Source: Punctularia strigosozonata HHB-11173 SS5
Taxonomy: Eukaryota > Basidiomycota > Agaricomycetes > Corticiales > Punctulariaceae
NCBI RefSeq assembly: GCF_000264995.1
Contig: NW_006767454.1
Location: 260,393 to 324,392, forward strand
DNA: 64,000 nucleotides
Reading direction: 5' to 3'
In this document: positions 21,694-33,481 of the stretch, one piece after another
Layout: each line of letters opens with the position of its first letter
Numbering within the stretch: position 1 is the first letter of the stretch
Translations under genes and position numbers: made by a program
Notes under the pieces: model-generated
Told to the model about the DNA's origin: nothing
Seen by the model: the letters and a program-made list of their open reading frames with translations, nothing else
Database searches by the model: none

Positions 21694-21942
21694 ATGCCTA
21701 CGTATAGTCGTCGTGGTTTGTACTTACTCGCCATATGCGCCGCAGCTTACTTCCCTGCGTATGCAGAACTTGCAACGATCTCATCCGCAACTTGGCAGAG
21801 GCTGGCCCGTGAAACGGTGGCGCTCTCGCAACGGATCGACATGAACTTGCAGATTTCGAGGCGACGGCGGCGGTGCAGAATTGACGGATCTGTTGTGACC
21901 GCGAGCGAACGCGTATGGCGGCATGTTCACGTCGTGTCGTAA
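21694..21942 (+). CDS. Possible small secreted-type protein downstream of NLR-B, ORF 2
   Basis: An 82-codon ORF whose N-terminus looks like a signal peptide: basic RRG, hydrophobic LYLLAICAAAYFPAYA, then ELATISSATWQ. A basic RRRRR cluster follows. NLR-C has a 67-codon counterpart (43484-43281), and NLR-A retains the body but not the start codon. The signal-like N-terminus and its constant place about 280 bp after the NLR stop make it noteworthy, but there is no independent proof that it is translated. Confidence 0.3.
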   Translation: MPTYSRRGLYLLAICAAAYFPAYAELATISSATWQRLARETVALSQRIDMNLQISRRRRRCRIDGSVVTASERVWRHVHVVS

Positions 21943-22561
21943 GCACTCTTGTATGGACTTGTGGACGTGCATGTGGTCCTATCGCAGTTCGATGGACGGA
22001 TGCCCTGTGGGAGACGCATATGGACGTCATCGAACGGATCTTGAGGAAGGGATTGTAATGCGACGCACACCCCGCCCGGCACTGTATGGGACTGAATTAA
22101 TGCGGATGGAGATGTCGTCGTCTGAACTCACAACATCGACCGTGGAACGGCTGTGACCGTGTCCTGCGTGCGTGTCGAATAATGGGCTGAGGTAATAACG
22201 TGTAAAGGAGCAGCCGCGACGCACGGAACGCCCCAAATCAAGCCACTGGCAGCGCTGAAGACTCGCGGTGCGCTGTCACTAGGGCGTCTCAAGGTCCAGC
22301 GTATCACGTTGGGTATGAACGATCGAAAGGATTCGGGCACAAATGCTGGACCGAGCGAACTGGTAGGCCCCCGACGCCGAGAAAAGCTCCGAAAGCGGTG
22401 GCCTGAACACTCGTAGTCATATTTACGTACTGGGCGCGCCCCGATGGACGGTGATATATATTTCGACCCGCACTGGTGCCTTACGCGACAACCCCACTCC
22501 TCTCCATACAGGATTCACCCCTCAGTCAATATCGCGTCGTGTATTGTTGCTATTGTCACTC

Positions 22562-23551
22562 TCATCTCGATGATGGAAGCGGAGGTGTCCAATCTTCGCG
22601 GTCCAGCGTACTTGTGAAAGTCCGCGCGCGGTCCCAGATGCTCTGTCCTCCATCCAACAACGCTTCTTCCCAGTCCTTCTCCAATGACTTGTGACGCATG
22701 AGCGTGAAAATAGGTTCACCGCTGTTGCGCTCCTCCTTCACCCTCTTGAGACAACGTACCCAGTCTTCGTGCGAGCAGCGTCCACGTATCTCGATGACAT
22801 ACATCTCCAGCTTCAAAAGAGCGCGCGGGAACAGGCGGTACAACGCTATCATCATGTCCACTGCACCGTCGTTTGTCAACGCGATGTGCGTAAGGTTGCG
22901 GTAGCTGCTCAAAATCCGGGGCGGGACCCATATGCAGTCGTTCAGGCGCAAGTGAGTGATCATGCCGAATACGTCTCCATCTTGAAGCGAACCCTGAGGT
23001 TGATACAGCTCCAATTTGCAGTTCAGCGTGAGTTGAAGGCCTATCCCGGGTTCTCGAGCGCGACGGGTCGGGCCGTTCACCGGACCGTCGACTTGCGAGC
23101 GACAACGCAGTAACGAGAGCGACGCGCGAATGACGTGTCCATGAAGTCGCCAGGGCTCGCTGAACTCCGTTACGGATCGCTGCGCCCAGCTGATCGACTC
23201 GAGATTGGGGAAGAACCAGAGTAGATTTATGAGCAACTCGGGGTCGAGCTCGCGCTCAGGTTGGCGAAGCTCATCCGTGGTCGAGGGACCCTGGAAGAGG
23301 GCCTCCAGCCAAAGATGTCGGACGTAGCGTGCGTGCGATGGTACAGTTCCCTTCACGGCCTCCCTGAGCCAGCGCCTGAACAGGTCCGAACCTCCCTCGT
23401 GATGCGTCTCGATAACCGCGTATAGATATCGCTCCGCGATCTCCCTCGACCAAGGCGCGACAAGGCATAGGCTGTATGCTGTTTCACGATCTGTCGAAGC
23501 AGCCTGTTCGACGATGGGATATAACAGCTCGTATGGCAGAGAGGCTAGCAT
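22562..23551 (-). CDS. F-box-like protein, single exon
   Basis: A 329-residue intronless protein. Its N-terminus MLASLPYELLYPIVEQAA and the following ETAYSLCLVAPWSREIAERYLY match the divergent F-box helix plus trailing arginine/tyrosine pattern of the large basidiomycete F-box families, which recruit substrates to SCF ubiquitin ligases. The rest has leucine-rich character (MITHLRLNDCIWVPPRILSSYRNLTHIALTND), a weak LRR-like arrangement, and it ends LDREDWTPPLPSSR. It lies about 290 bp beyond the end of duplication arm 1, in opposite orientation to NLR-B. Substrate and partner are unknown. Confidence 0.7.
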   Translation of the reverse strand: MLASLPYELLYPIVEQAASTDRETAYSLCLVAPWSREIAERYLYAVIETHHEGGSDLFRRWLREAVKGTVPSHARYVRHLWLEALFQGPSTTDELRQPERELDPELLINLLWFFPNLESISWAQRSVTEFSEPWRLHGHVIRASLSLLRCRSQVDGPVNGPTRRAREPGIGLQLTLNCKLELYQPQGSLQDGDVFGMITHLRLNDCIWVPPRILSSYRNLTHIALTNDGAVDMMIALYRLFPRALLKLEMYVIEIRGRCSHEDWVRCLKRVKEERNSGEPIFTLMRHKSLEKDWEEALLDGGQSIWDRARTFTSTLDREDWTPPLPSSR

Positions 23552-23799
23552 AGGTCTGGGGCGGATTGAAAGGACAAGGAATGTGATGTTGGCGCACGTG
23601 GGAGGGGGCTGTTGGCTTTCTCACGCGCGCATGCCGCTGAACGACGTCAAGATTGCCCGCCGTCGCCATGGCCAGAGGCAACTCGGATTTCTGTTCGAAT
23701 GAGCGGAGACTCGGCAGCGGAATCGAATGAAAAATCTCCAGAACACCGATTCCGTGATGTTAATGATCCATGAGGTAGCTTCCTGGCTACTTACTGTGT

Positions 23800-24991
23800 C
23801 CGGGACAAAACTTCGTAACAGCACCCAACGCAGCTGATCCCAGATCCGCGAAGCTCCCATCCGGCGGAAGCTCTCCACATGATCGTCTTCCATACAGTCG
23901 GAGCCCAGTAAAAAGATAACCTCAGCTGAACGTGCAATTTCCGGTGCCTGGTCGATAGGAGATTGCTGCAAGCCGTGACGAGAGCGTCGCCGAAACAGAA
24001 GTCCAAAGCTAGGTGCCGCAGCTTCGGGAGAAGCACCGGGTCGGACGACGCCCGGGTGTTTCGTGGATGGCGGTGACGCTTCCGCAGCGCGCGAGGGAAT
24101 GGTTGGGCGCGAGATCCTTTCATCCGCCGACTTATAGTGCGAGGCAGGTGAAACCGTCGAGTTGGAGGCCGTAGATGGTCACGAACACGGGGAACCACTC
24201 GTGTTCGACGTGGAGGGTGAGCAACGGAATGTCGTCGTCGGGCACAGCGGAGGCGACGGATTGGTACGAACGGTCGAAAATTCGGCAGTGCATGTGTTGG
24301 ATGCGGGGGCCTGCCGCTCGGCACGTGCAGTGATCCTTGAGGAACATCGACAGTGAAGTTGGGTTACGCGGTTGGTGGTCTGCCCGCTGAGGTTAAGGCT
24401 GGAATGCTCGAATCAGCGAGGCGCGGCGCAACATATCCTATACCCGACTTAGGTGAAGATGGTGCAGATGTGGGGCACACGAGCCCAAGGAATCACTCGG
24501 CAGCGCGGTGGGGAATGGGAAGCTCTCGATCGAGCAGTCTACGAGAAGCGGGGCGGGGCGTGCGAGGTGCTTCGCGTATGAGGCCATCGACGACGCCTCG
24601 CAGAGCGAGGTGAGGCTCCGCATGCGTTAATATGCACGAGAGTTGCGATCGTTGTTTCGGCGGAAGGACAGTCCCTGCTCGACGTGATGGAGAGAGATAG
24701 CGGTGCGTTCCTAGACCTCGATTGGAACACGCGGATCAGCTCGTCGGGAATGCGTCGAGCGCCACTTGTCGCCACCATCGACATACATCCGCGAAGGAGT
24801 GGCTGGAAGGGAACAAAGAAACGTGTCGGCCTGAGTGGGAGGCGGAAGATGGCAGCTAGCTGGTTACGGCTTTCGCGGAGCGAGCGTATTCGCTCATGCC
24901 AAATTTCAATCTGCTCCTGCAGTACGCGGATATGGCCGTCAATAGCCTTTCGTTTTTTCATGGAGCGTTGGCGACGAGTGATGTTTTGCAC
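23800..24991 (-). pseudogene. Degraded F-box/LRR-type gene
   Basis: The minus strand starts with a typical basidiomycete F-box N-terminus: a helix QIEIWHERIRSLRESRNQL, then AAIFRLP. The expected F-box core (LPPEIL...) is missing and the frame moves. RRIPDELIRVFQSRSRNAPL continues in one frame, LARPAPLLVDCSIESFPFP (about 24560-24500) in a second, and LPKLRHLALDFCFGDALV (about 24020) in a third. A deletion plus at least two frameshifts is the simplest reading, though some shifts could be introns. It is adjacent to the intact F-box-like gene and may be a tandem relative. Confidence 0.55.
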
Positions 24992-25747
24992 GGCCGGAGT
25001 TGAGACTGGACGAAGCAGATGTCATCGGGGTCTCCAAGACACGCTTAAGAAGTGTTATTGCTGACTCGTACGTCTGCATCAGAGTCGAGTTGCTGGTTTG
25101 AGCCAGTATATAACAGTATGAGGTTCTTCGTAGTCCGATGATATTTACTTACGAAAAACGGAAAAGCCACTACTTAATGGCTGCACGTGATCGCGTTTGG
25201 CGGCGCTTTCCGCCTTTAAATTTCCGCCTTCTTCGGCACGGTCATTGCGATTCGCAAACGATATATCTCTGTTCTCCAGGTATCATCCTGCCAATCAGTC
25301 TCAAGGAAAGAACATGCGTAGTATGATGTCAACACAGACCGAATCTCATACCGGCATTCATCTTCAACTTGCGAGGTGAGCACACCTACGCGGAGCATGG
25401 CCCGTTGATGACCTTACACAGATTATTCCTGTTTCCCCGGGCCCCTCGCAGCCGGGAACGAGACGTCCAGGTGAAGTCATCCGGCTGCACCGGCGAGGGC
25501 GCAGCATGGGCTCGCTCCAACGAGACGTCCAAAGGTCCCAGCACTGCGAAACCTCGGCGACCCATGACGTCACGCGGCTTCATCGTAAAAGCTTCAACAA
25601 GAACGTTCCGCGCCGCTCGCTATCCTCCCGCCCTCCCGCCCTGCCGGCACTGCGCACACGACCACGTCGCCAAGCCTCCTTTCTCTCTCTTTTCTCCTGT
25701 TGCACGATCACAACTACAGTAATCAAGACTAGCGGCCAACGACGATC

Positions 25748-26782
25748 ATGTTCTCGCACCAACACCACCATTGGGCGTACGTCTGGATACCCGCGCTCGC
25801 CGCGTTCATGTGGGTGAGTACGCGTTTCGCATCATGCTCGCTCCGAACCCGCTTTTCTGACCGAGTCTCGTCGGATACAGTGCGCCACGTTACTGGCCAT
25901 GATCATCACATGGGCGGCGCAAGGCCGGCCGATCTACGTGAGCGAAGACGGTACTATACCGTTCATCAGCGACATCGGAGCCGACATCCTCAAACCGCTC
26001 TTCATCGTCGGCGGCTCCATCACCGCCGTCGGCTTCTTTCTCTCGCTCGTCATCGAGCGTTGGCTGCGGCACACCGGACGGTAAGCCGACTCACCCCGCC
26101 TTACTGTATGCGCCCGAATCGTCCTTGCTCACGCGACGAAACACGAAAAACGCAGGCTTATCCCCAACATGCGCCGACGCGAAAAAGTGTTCAACTGGCT
26201 CGCGGTCCTCGGCGCGTTCATCGGCGGCGCCGGGCTCATCCTCCTCACCATCTTCGACACGAAGCGGCACACGTCCCTTCACCGCGTCTTCCTCCTCGTC
26301 TTCATGGTCGGCGTCGCGCTCTCCGCCATCTTCACCATCCTCGAGTACCGCTGGATCTCCAAAGACTTTGGCGAGATCCGCAAGCTCAAGGCGACCTACC
26401 TCGCCAAGGCGCTCATCGCCGGGATCCTCATCATCCTCGCCATCGTCTTCGCCGTCTTCCTCACCCAAAACGGTACCAAGGCCGACAACGTCGACGGTAC
26501 GCTCCATAATCTCCACGCATATATGCGTGAATCGGATTGTTGACCAATGTTGCGCATATAGCCGTACTCGAATGGACGATCGCGTTCGGCTTCACCTTTT
26601 ACCTCCTCACGTTCTGGTACGACCTCCGCATGTCGAAAGGCATGCACCGCGGCCAGCTCGGTCGCGAAAACCTCATGGCGCAGACCAACGGCTCCGTGCG
26701 ACCGTCGTACGCCACAGACGGCACCCACGGCGCATACGGCCAGCCCGCATACGGCCAAGGAGGGCCGACGTACGCCGTGTAA
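25748..26782 (+). CDS. Frag1/DRAM/Sfk1-family membrane protein
   Basis: A 275-residue polytopic membrane protein. Exons are 25748-25813, 25881-26080, 26156-26496 and 26562-26782, with GT/AG introns and consistent phases. Segments in order: WIPALAAFMWCATLLAMIIT (TM1), a lumenal loop with PIYVSEDGTIPFISDIG, PLFIVGGSITAVGFFLSLVI (TM2), VFNWLAVLGAFIGGAGLILL (TM3), VFLLVFMVGVALSAIFTILEY (TM4), ALIAGILIILAIVFAVFL (TM5) and AVLEWTIAFGFTFYLLTFW (TM6). The first loop and the AVLEW motif are characteristic of the family. Yeast Sfk1 acts at the plasma membrane in phosphoinositide and sterol homeostasis; the role here is inferred. The C-tail is Gly/Tyr/Gln-rich. Confidence 0.85.
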
Positions 26783-27197
26783 CCGTCGTCGTCGGCACTT
26801 TTCTTGTCATGGACTTTGCACACATAGACCGGAACGCGGGGCACTTCGCGTCCCCCGAAAACCAAAATCGCATACCCTGTATCTGTAGCTACCTTTTCTG
26901 TATCATCCTACTAGCACCGCGCCATGAGCAATGCCATATTGTAGTGTTCTGGGAGTGCACGATTTGTGATCGTTTCGGTAAACTCGTATTTTAAGCTTCC
27001 TACCAGCGGTGTACGAGTACGTCACTGACCAGGCTCGTTCCTCTTACAGGTTTTGTCAGCGCGCTAAGAAAAATGAAATCGGCCATTCGATAGCGTGATT
27101 AAGAATTCCATGGGACATCATGAACAGGATAGCATGCGAACTAAAAAAAAGATAGCGTATCGAAAGGTTGCAAAGAGAATGAATGTACGTCCGTGCG

Positions 27198-28983
27198 CTA
27201 GTTGGTCGTGGCGTTGGTCCAAGAGGTCTTGGCAAAGCCCATGCGATTCGCACCGCCGTCGTACACGGTATAGAACCGCTCCATCCAAGCATAGCCGTTG
27301 ATGAAGTCGAGGCCGTTCCCAGACGGTTCTCCGAGCTGCAACATACACGGCCAATGGTCAATTGATCGATAGTATATGCGCATTAACGAAGGATACCCAC
27401 GTCGTTGACGACAAGATACACCCAGTCGTTCGAGCCGCCGATGTAGGTGTTCAGAGCTCTGATAACAAACATCGATCAGTCTTTCAAATCTTCGCGTCGA
27501 ACGTGATGGGATGTGGCTTGCCTGGGCCAGATTTGGGCGTTGGGAACGAGCGTGAACGTCTCCCCGCCGATGACGAAGTCGAGGTTCTTGAGCTTATCGT
27601 ACGCAGACGGCTCGATGCGCAGGAGTCCGGTCGTGCTGTCAAGCGTTGCGCCGGTTGCAACCTTGTACGCGTCGTAGGCATCTGCGCAGGATCGATCCCA
27701 TGATTACCGGTGTGGATATGAAAGGTGATAAGTACATGCCTGACGCGAGGTAGATGAGCGTCGATCCAGAGTCGATCACGCCTCCGGTGCTGTTCAATAT
27801 CGATTTGTTGTCATATCTGACGGACTGAGATCGTCCTCAGCATGCTGCTGCTCGACCGCATATGATACGGCAGTCAGAGAGCACACCTGGTCGATTCCCC
27901 AGTGGACCCCCGCCGGCTGTTGCTTCGTGATGGGTACGTACGTCAGAGAGCCGACGTGTTTCGAACCGTCGACGCTCCCGAAGGACAGCTCGCCGTTCTT
28001 GTCCGAGGTGGAGCCGTTCGCGGAAGGGCGGAAGGAGATGCTGATCAGATTTTCCGCAATGAGGCCTTGTGAGTATAGGTTGTCGACGACGGTTGGAATC
28101 GTCTCGGTCTTGTTACTCAGTGAGCCGCGGGTGAGATCGACGGGGCCAATCCTGTCCTCGCGTATGAGCGTGCGTGATCTTCGCAAGTAATGCATCTGTT
28201 TACCCTAATATGCCATCTACGGGTACCGCTCCGCTCGTGTCGAAGTCGTAGGTGGAGTTCGCTACCCCGATCGACTGTTTCCGATCAGCATATTCGAGTC
28301 AGCGTGGGCTGTGAGAAACACCCACTTGGTTTTTGATAGCAAGATTTGGGGAAAGCGACAATTGGTCCATATCTAGGGAAGGAGTCGCAGTGAGCCCAAC
28401 AAGCACATAGTTGATGGCGACGACCTACATTCGGTACCGGAGAAGCCGCCCGTGCCGTACGTCAGATGGACAGACTCGCCGGTACGTATACTGGAGTCGG
28501 TAGGTCTGTAAGGCGTGGATGCATTGATCCACGTGTTCGCCGAGCCTGTTGTGTGTAGGACATAACGTTTATCATGAGGACCTCTCGCAAGGTGTTACAA
28601 CTCACCGGTATCAACCAGAAGATTGTCTGAATATTGAATTATGGTCATTCCAAGCCCATACCGCAAGGAATTGCCAGAGACTCACAAGTAGTGGGCGGTT
28701 GGCCGATACTGACAGACGCAATGTAGTTGATCGCCGTGTTGGTGACTGCTATCGTCTGCGGATGAGCGCGGCGTGCGGGCACCTCCTGCCTATCGGTCAA
28801 TAGCAAGTGATGATGCGTCTTCATGGCCGCGACGCGTGCCCGGTCAATATCAACGATGCGCGCTGTTCCGTCGGAGGCGAACCTTGCAGCGAGAGGAAGG
28901 CTGAATCGCGGGCTGGTTGGGGTGGCGGCGGCATACGGGCCTTGTGCGGCAAGCAGCGCAACGACGAAAACAGTGCAAAACAT
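27198..28983 (-). CDS. Pepsin-like aspartic protease 1
   Basis: A secreted A1-family aspartic endopeptidase. The start at 28983 gives a signal peptide (MFCTVFVVALLAAQGPYAAA) and a propeptide with the IVDIDRARVAAMK block seen also in the two downstream paralogues. After splicing the N-lobe reads INYIASVSIGQPPTT/YNLLVDTG with catalytic Asp in DTG, a YGTG flap (about 28425), then IGPVDLTRGSL. The second catalytic Asp lies in VIDSGSTLIYLAS (about 27780-27750), using DSG instead of DTG. The C-terminus is LDFINGYAWMERFYTVYD...GFAKTSWTNATTN, stop at 27200-27198. At least eight short introns interrupt it, so exact exon ends are approximate. It lies head-to-head with SARAF and the other two proteases. 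Confidence 0.8.
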
Positions 28984-29287
28984 TTCAGTGAAAATGAGTG
29001 GAAGTGAGCAGCAAGATGCTGCTGGAATGGAGTTAAATGAAGCGCCTTGGAATTGAGCTGGCGTTAGTATTGGTCGACGCGAAAACGTTGCGCGATCCTC
29101 GTCCCGCGAATGAGCCACGTGCATTGACAGGGCGCACCACGTGATCGTATGTACGCACTGACGTGTTCGAAGGCAGTGCGCGCCCTTTCCAGCATCCTCG
29201 AGCACTGTCGGGCGAAACCATGCGTAGCTCGCAACTCTTACGCCGGACCACGGCGGATCTCACTTTGAAACCATCCTCTTTGACGCA

Positions 29288-30316
29288 ATGTCCAAAGTAG
29301 CCCTGGCTAACATTCCATCCTTGACGTTCTATCGAGATGCCCTTACCGCTGCAAGAAGAACGGATCCCATTCCGCAACTGATCTGCGTCGGGAAACCATG
29401 CGGCTGGTACCAGCCCGATGCGATACTGTGTAGAAATGCAGGAGGCTCTGGCACGGATGTAAACTGGAAGGTAGTAAATACCGACTTTCATCGCGGGCAT
29501 GTGGTCAGACTGACGCCTCGGATTACAGTGCGAGGCGGATTTGCCGGAGTCTTTGCGTCTCGGGCGTGTGGAAGTGTCTTGTGAGGGCTGGTCAGGACCA
29601 GGGGATCCATACGTGCTGAAAGGTGCTTTTCTTGATCAACGATATGCGACGGAGGCTGAACGACATGGTCCAGGCTCATGCTCGTTGGAGTACCGTCTGG
29701 TCCACGTCCCAGATAATCTCCGAAATCAGAACGATTATGATTGGTCCGCGCGGAGATTCAACTGTACGTATACTGTCCACTACCCCTGCTACTGTTCGCT
29801 CACGTATCGTTACCAGCCGATAGCATAGCGTCTATCCTATTCACCATCGTCTGGACGGGATTTCTGCTGTTTATCTTGTACGGCTTCTTGAAGTCGTGCC
29901 TCGGACGACGTCCCAACGGCACAACCGGCGGACCCAGCCCACAACGACCTTCAGGATGGTTCCCAGGCGGCTTTGGCGGCGGTCTCGGCGGCCCAACCGA
30001 CCCTCCTCCACCCTACACCCCGTCGAACACCGATCCAAAGGCATCTACCCAACAGGGCTGGCGACCGGGGTTCTGGACCGGCACCGCTCTCGGCGCCGCT
30101 GCGGCGTACATGATGGGTCAGGGAAACCGGAGAGCGGCATCGGGAGATATGTGGCGGGACGCGAGGGAGTACGACTGGGAGCGCGAGAGGAGCCGGAGGC
30201 CGCTGGCGAGAGGGTTCTCGTCCGGATCGAGGTGGAGCGAGGATAGAGGGGAGGGCCCGTCGAACCTCGGGAGTATGCGGCGAAGTACCGGATTCGGAGG
30301 TTCGAGCGTCCGGTGA
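29288..30316 (+). CDS. SARAF-like store-operated calcium entry regulator
   Basis: Homologue of SARAF/TMEM66, an ER membrane protein that in animals restrains store-operated calcium entry. Reading across short introns gives IPSLTFYRDALTAARRTDPI, PQLICVGKPC, RNAGGSGTDVNWK/CEADLPESLRLG, VEVSCEGWSGPGDPYVLKG and SCSLEYRLVHVP: the cysteine-rich lumenal domain. A transmembrane helix follows (SIASILFTIVWTGFLLFILY) with a Gly/Pro-rich cytosolic tail ending GFGGSSVR. Splices seen: GTAGTA..TTACAG, GTGCTT..TCCAG and GTACGT..TACCAG. No signal peptide precedes MSKVALANIPS, so an upstream exon may be missing. STIM/Orai partners are not expected in fungi, so the fungal role is unknown. Confidence 0.8.
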
Positions 30317-30737
30317 AGGGTTTCACACTTAGTGAATATCAGGATCTGTTGTTTATGTATGCGTATTGTGAGTTCCAAACCATCGTACACTTGTCCATCC
30401 GATGCATGTATCACCTTGTACGGGATGCACGTCATCCGGGATGACTGATTCCCTTCAACATTCAAGGTAAGTCAGCCTTTCCCGCTCGGGTTTGCAGGAC
30501 GGGACAAGTCATTCGAGCGCAGAGCACGAAGTCACTTCTCCACAGTGTCTTTGGTAACGTGTATCCTGTCCGAAGGTGGTTCGTCCTTCCTAGTCTCTTC
30601 ACGTGAAACAAACTGAGGGTACGCCAGTAGGTTCTTCTTGGAACCCCGCGGAGACAGCCGCACCAATGTGATGTTCAAACGTTCAAATGTCATTCCAGCG
30701 GGCGGTTCTATACCCGCCACATTCGACCATGTGGGGT

Positions 30738-30744
30738 TATAAGA
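30738..30744 (+). promoter_or_regulatory. TATA-like element before aspartic protease 2
   Basis: TATAAGA lies 94 bp upstream of the protease ATG at 30832, a typical position for fungal core promoters. Support is position and sequence only. Confidence 0.4.
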
Positions 30745-30831
30745 GCGATCTACGCAACTTGACCAGCTTGTCCGCCGGCCCTCAACAGCGCGCACACATC
30801 GCTACGCCCTACGATCCTTACACACATCGCT

Positions 30832-32837
30832 ATGACGAAGAACACCCTCCTATACGCGCTCATGGTAGCCAGCCTGGCTGTCGGCCACGTCCACGCTGGC
30901 CCACAAATGGCACAAGATTCCTCTCTCACTACTCTCGCCGTTCGGTCGCGGTATCGTCCTGGGACCAGGATCGTCGACGCGGACCGATCTCGCATTAAGG
31001 CTCTGAGGGACCGCGGCAACCGCGTCTCTGCGCAGGGCTCGAGCAAGAGGGCCGGCGTATTCTCGTCCGATGTCACGAATGTCGCCGTCACCTACCTGGC
31101 CAGTGTTGGCGTGGGATCACCTGCCACGCAATACAACCTGCTCGTCGACACCGGTAAGCAGTCAAGTCCTGTGATCCTTGTGTATCGAGCCTAACTCATC
31201 GTTTCTTTGGTAGGATCTTCGAATACGTGGGTTGGTGCCGACAAGAAGTATAAGAAGACGGACAGCTCGGACTGTCGGCCTGGTCAATTCGTCGAGGTTA
31301 CGTATGGGTCCGGGGAGTTCTTTGGCGAAGAATGTATGTCGTAGCTCATCACAACCCGTTTCTCTAACCGAATCTCTACCTCAGGTTCGGATACGGTGAC
31401 TCTGTCGCCAGAGTTGGTCATTCGCAACCAGTCTATCGGCGCGGCATTCCAGGCAAGAGGTTTTGGCGATGGCATTGACGGGATCTTGGGGTATAATCCT
31501 TGCTCGCCTTCGGCACTCTATCCGAACTGATGTTTTCACATCTCTTCCGCAGCATCGGGCCCGTAGATCTTACTGAGGGCACTGTTACCGGCCAGGATAC
31601 AGTTCCTACAGTTACCGATAATCTCTTTTCTCAAGTACGTGCACATATCGATCGCCTCTTGAGTGCATGTGCAATCTCTGACACGCGTTCTGGTAGGGCA
31701 CCATATCATCCAACGTTGTCTCCGTCTACTTTGCCCCGAGCGTTGAAGAGGAGTCCACCAACGGTGAACTGACCTTCGGCGGAGTGGACACCAGCAAGAC
31801 GACAAGCGACGTCGCCTACGTGCCTATAACCACCACCTCCCCAGCCTCCGCGTACTGGGGTATCGGTGAGTGTTAACTTTTTATCGTGCGTGACGGTCTG
31901 ACCTGGCATAGATGAGACCATCAAGTACGGCGATGTAGAGATCCTTCCCACATCCGCCGGTATTGTTGACACTGGTGAGCGCAACGGCACATATCGAGGC
32001 TCGGAACGTACTCAACTTGTTCGCAGGAACAACGCTTCTCTACCTGTAGGTGCTCTTCTAGTATAGTCCACCTACTGTATGTTGACTGTTTACGCGATCT
32101 AATTCGTAGCGCTTCTGGTAAATATTCAACAAACATCACCGTCCCGCATATCCTCACGATCTTTAGATGCGTACAACCGTTACGTCAACGCCACTGGCGC
32201 CACCCTCGATATGACTACCGGATTGCTACGCATTACCCCTGCGCAGTATAACTCGTTGAAGAACCTCGACTTCATGATTGGTTCCAACACCTACAGTTTG
32301 ACTCCGAACGGTATGTACGGGAAGTTCCAATGAAGGAGCCTGGCGCTGAACATCACATCTACAGGGCAAATCTTCCCTCGTACCATGAACGCTGGTAAGT
32401 ACGAAGATCTATGCGATCCTCGCTTGTGTTCAGGTGTATTTAGCGATCGGGGGCTCGGACGATTACGTATATTTGGCTGTCAACGACGTAGGTCGCCGTA
32501 GTTTCCGAGCGTACTTGTCCTCGACGTCTTATTTCTTAGATTGGAACAATGTCTGGATCAGGCATGGACTTCATCAATGGGTGAGTGTCGCTCTTCACCA
32601 TCAGTACCAATCCGTGCATGACTATCTCGCAGCTACGTTTTCCTGGAGCGATTTTACAGGTGAGCCCCTCTTTCCCCAGCTCACGTTCTATGTTTTGGTC
32701 TCTTACCGTCGCTTAGCGTCTACGACACAACCAACAACCAGGTCTGTCGATGCCACTGTCGTTGCGGACTCTCATACTTACTATTAGAACAGGTCGGATT
32801 TGCGACAACGGCGGAGACGGACTCGACGATCAATTGA
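30832..32837 (+). CDS. Pepsin-like aspartic protease 2
   Basis: A1-family aspartic endopeptidase, secreted (signal peptide MTKNTLLYALMVASLAVGHV) with propeptide IVDADRSRIKALRDRG. The N-lobe has VTYLASVGVGSPATQYNLLV followed by DTG, SSNTWVGADKKY, and flap VTYGSGEFFG. The C-lobe has AGIVDTGTTLLYL with the second catalytic Asp, then DAYNRYVNATGATLD, IGGSDDYVYLAVND and a last block assembled from three small exons (MDFINGYVFLERFYSVYDTT, NQVGFATTAETDSTIN), stop at 32835-32837. Both catalytic aspartates and the flap tyrosine are present, so it should be active. About ten short introns are present, several flanking exons of 25-40 nt. Same strand as protease 3, suggesting tandem duplication. Confidence 0.85.
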
Positions 32838-33391
32838 AGCCTACGAACGGAATAGGCACATGCATTCATGAGCGCCACATCTCTACGTCGTATAATACCA
32901 GTTTGGCTTCGCTCTCGGCGGCAGAGGTGCAATCGTATATCCCTGGACAAGCCAAAACTATCTCGGAGTTTCTCTGGATGCCATATCTATCTGAGAACCT
33001 CGTTGACTGCTATTTATGGTCTTGGCTCGTTCCGTTGGCTTGCTCCGCTGTTTCTCCCCTTTAGTCGCGATTTTCCTCATTTAGGCTGTTCGCTCCCGGG
33101 ATCACGCTCTTGAAGGCTTCTTTGCAACATGAGAGCGCTCTATACTATCTCCAAGAGCTTCCACCAAACACGTCGACAACTTAACTTTCCGAAGAAAGGC
33201 CAGCAGGTTATGGCCCTTTTGACCACGTTAACCTTGCGGCGGGGTGCTAGCGCGGCTTCTGCATGCCAAGCCTCCGCTCACTCTTTCAATAGTCTCTGCT
33301 CGAGAGTTTTATTCCACTTCAGTCTGTGACGCGGTGTATGACCTGCGGCGATACATCACCTGGCTTGACCCGGATGCTACATGGTCTTCAC

Positions 33392-33398
33392 TATAAAA
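33392..33398 (+). promoter_or_regulatory. TATA box before aspartic protease 3
   Basis: A consensus TATAAAA sits 90 bp upstream of the ATG at 33482, fitting a TATA-containing promoter for an inducible secreted enzyme. Confidence 0.5.
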
Positions 33399-33481
33399 CG
33401 CCCAATCGTACGTCTTCGTTGCGTATCGTCGGCTCCCTCTCTCCGCTAAGCTGGTGCACTTTGCGTTCAACGGCTGCGAAA

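Larger units (their letters stand above)
16379..22275 (+). repeat. Arm 1 of a large inverted segmental duplication
   Basis: This interval is homologous, in opposite orientation, to 43028-48255. Similarity starts at about 16379 (CATCCTCCCGTGCGA is shared), covers the upstream region, all of NLR-B including introns, the small ORFs and about 860 bp beyond the gene, and fades at about 22275 (near GAAGACTCGCGGTGCGC). The arm is about 660 bp longer than its partner, mostly because NLR-B has five more 120-bp TPR units. A run of 15 C at about 16689 is absent from the other arm. Confidence 0.85.

Noticed and set aside
22691-23113. Plus-strand ORF opposite the F-box-like gene
   Set aside because: Antisense of a 329-codon gene with clear F-box character.
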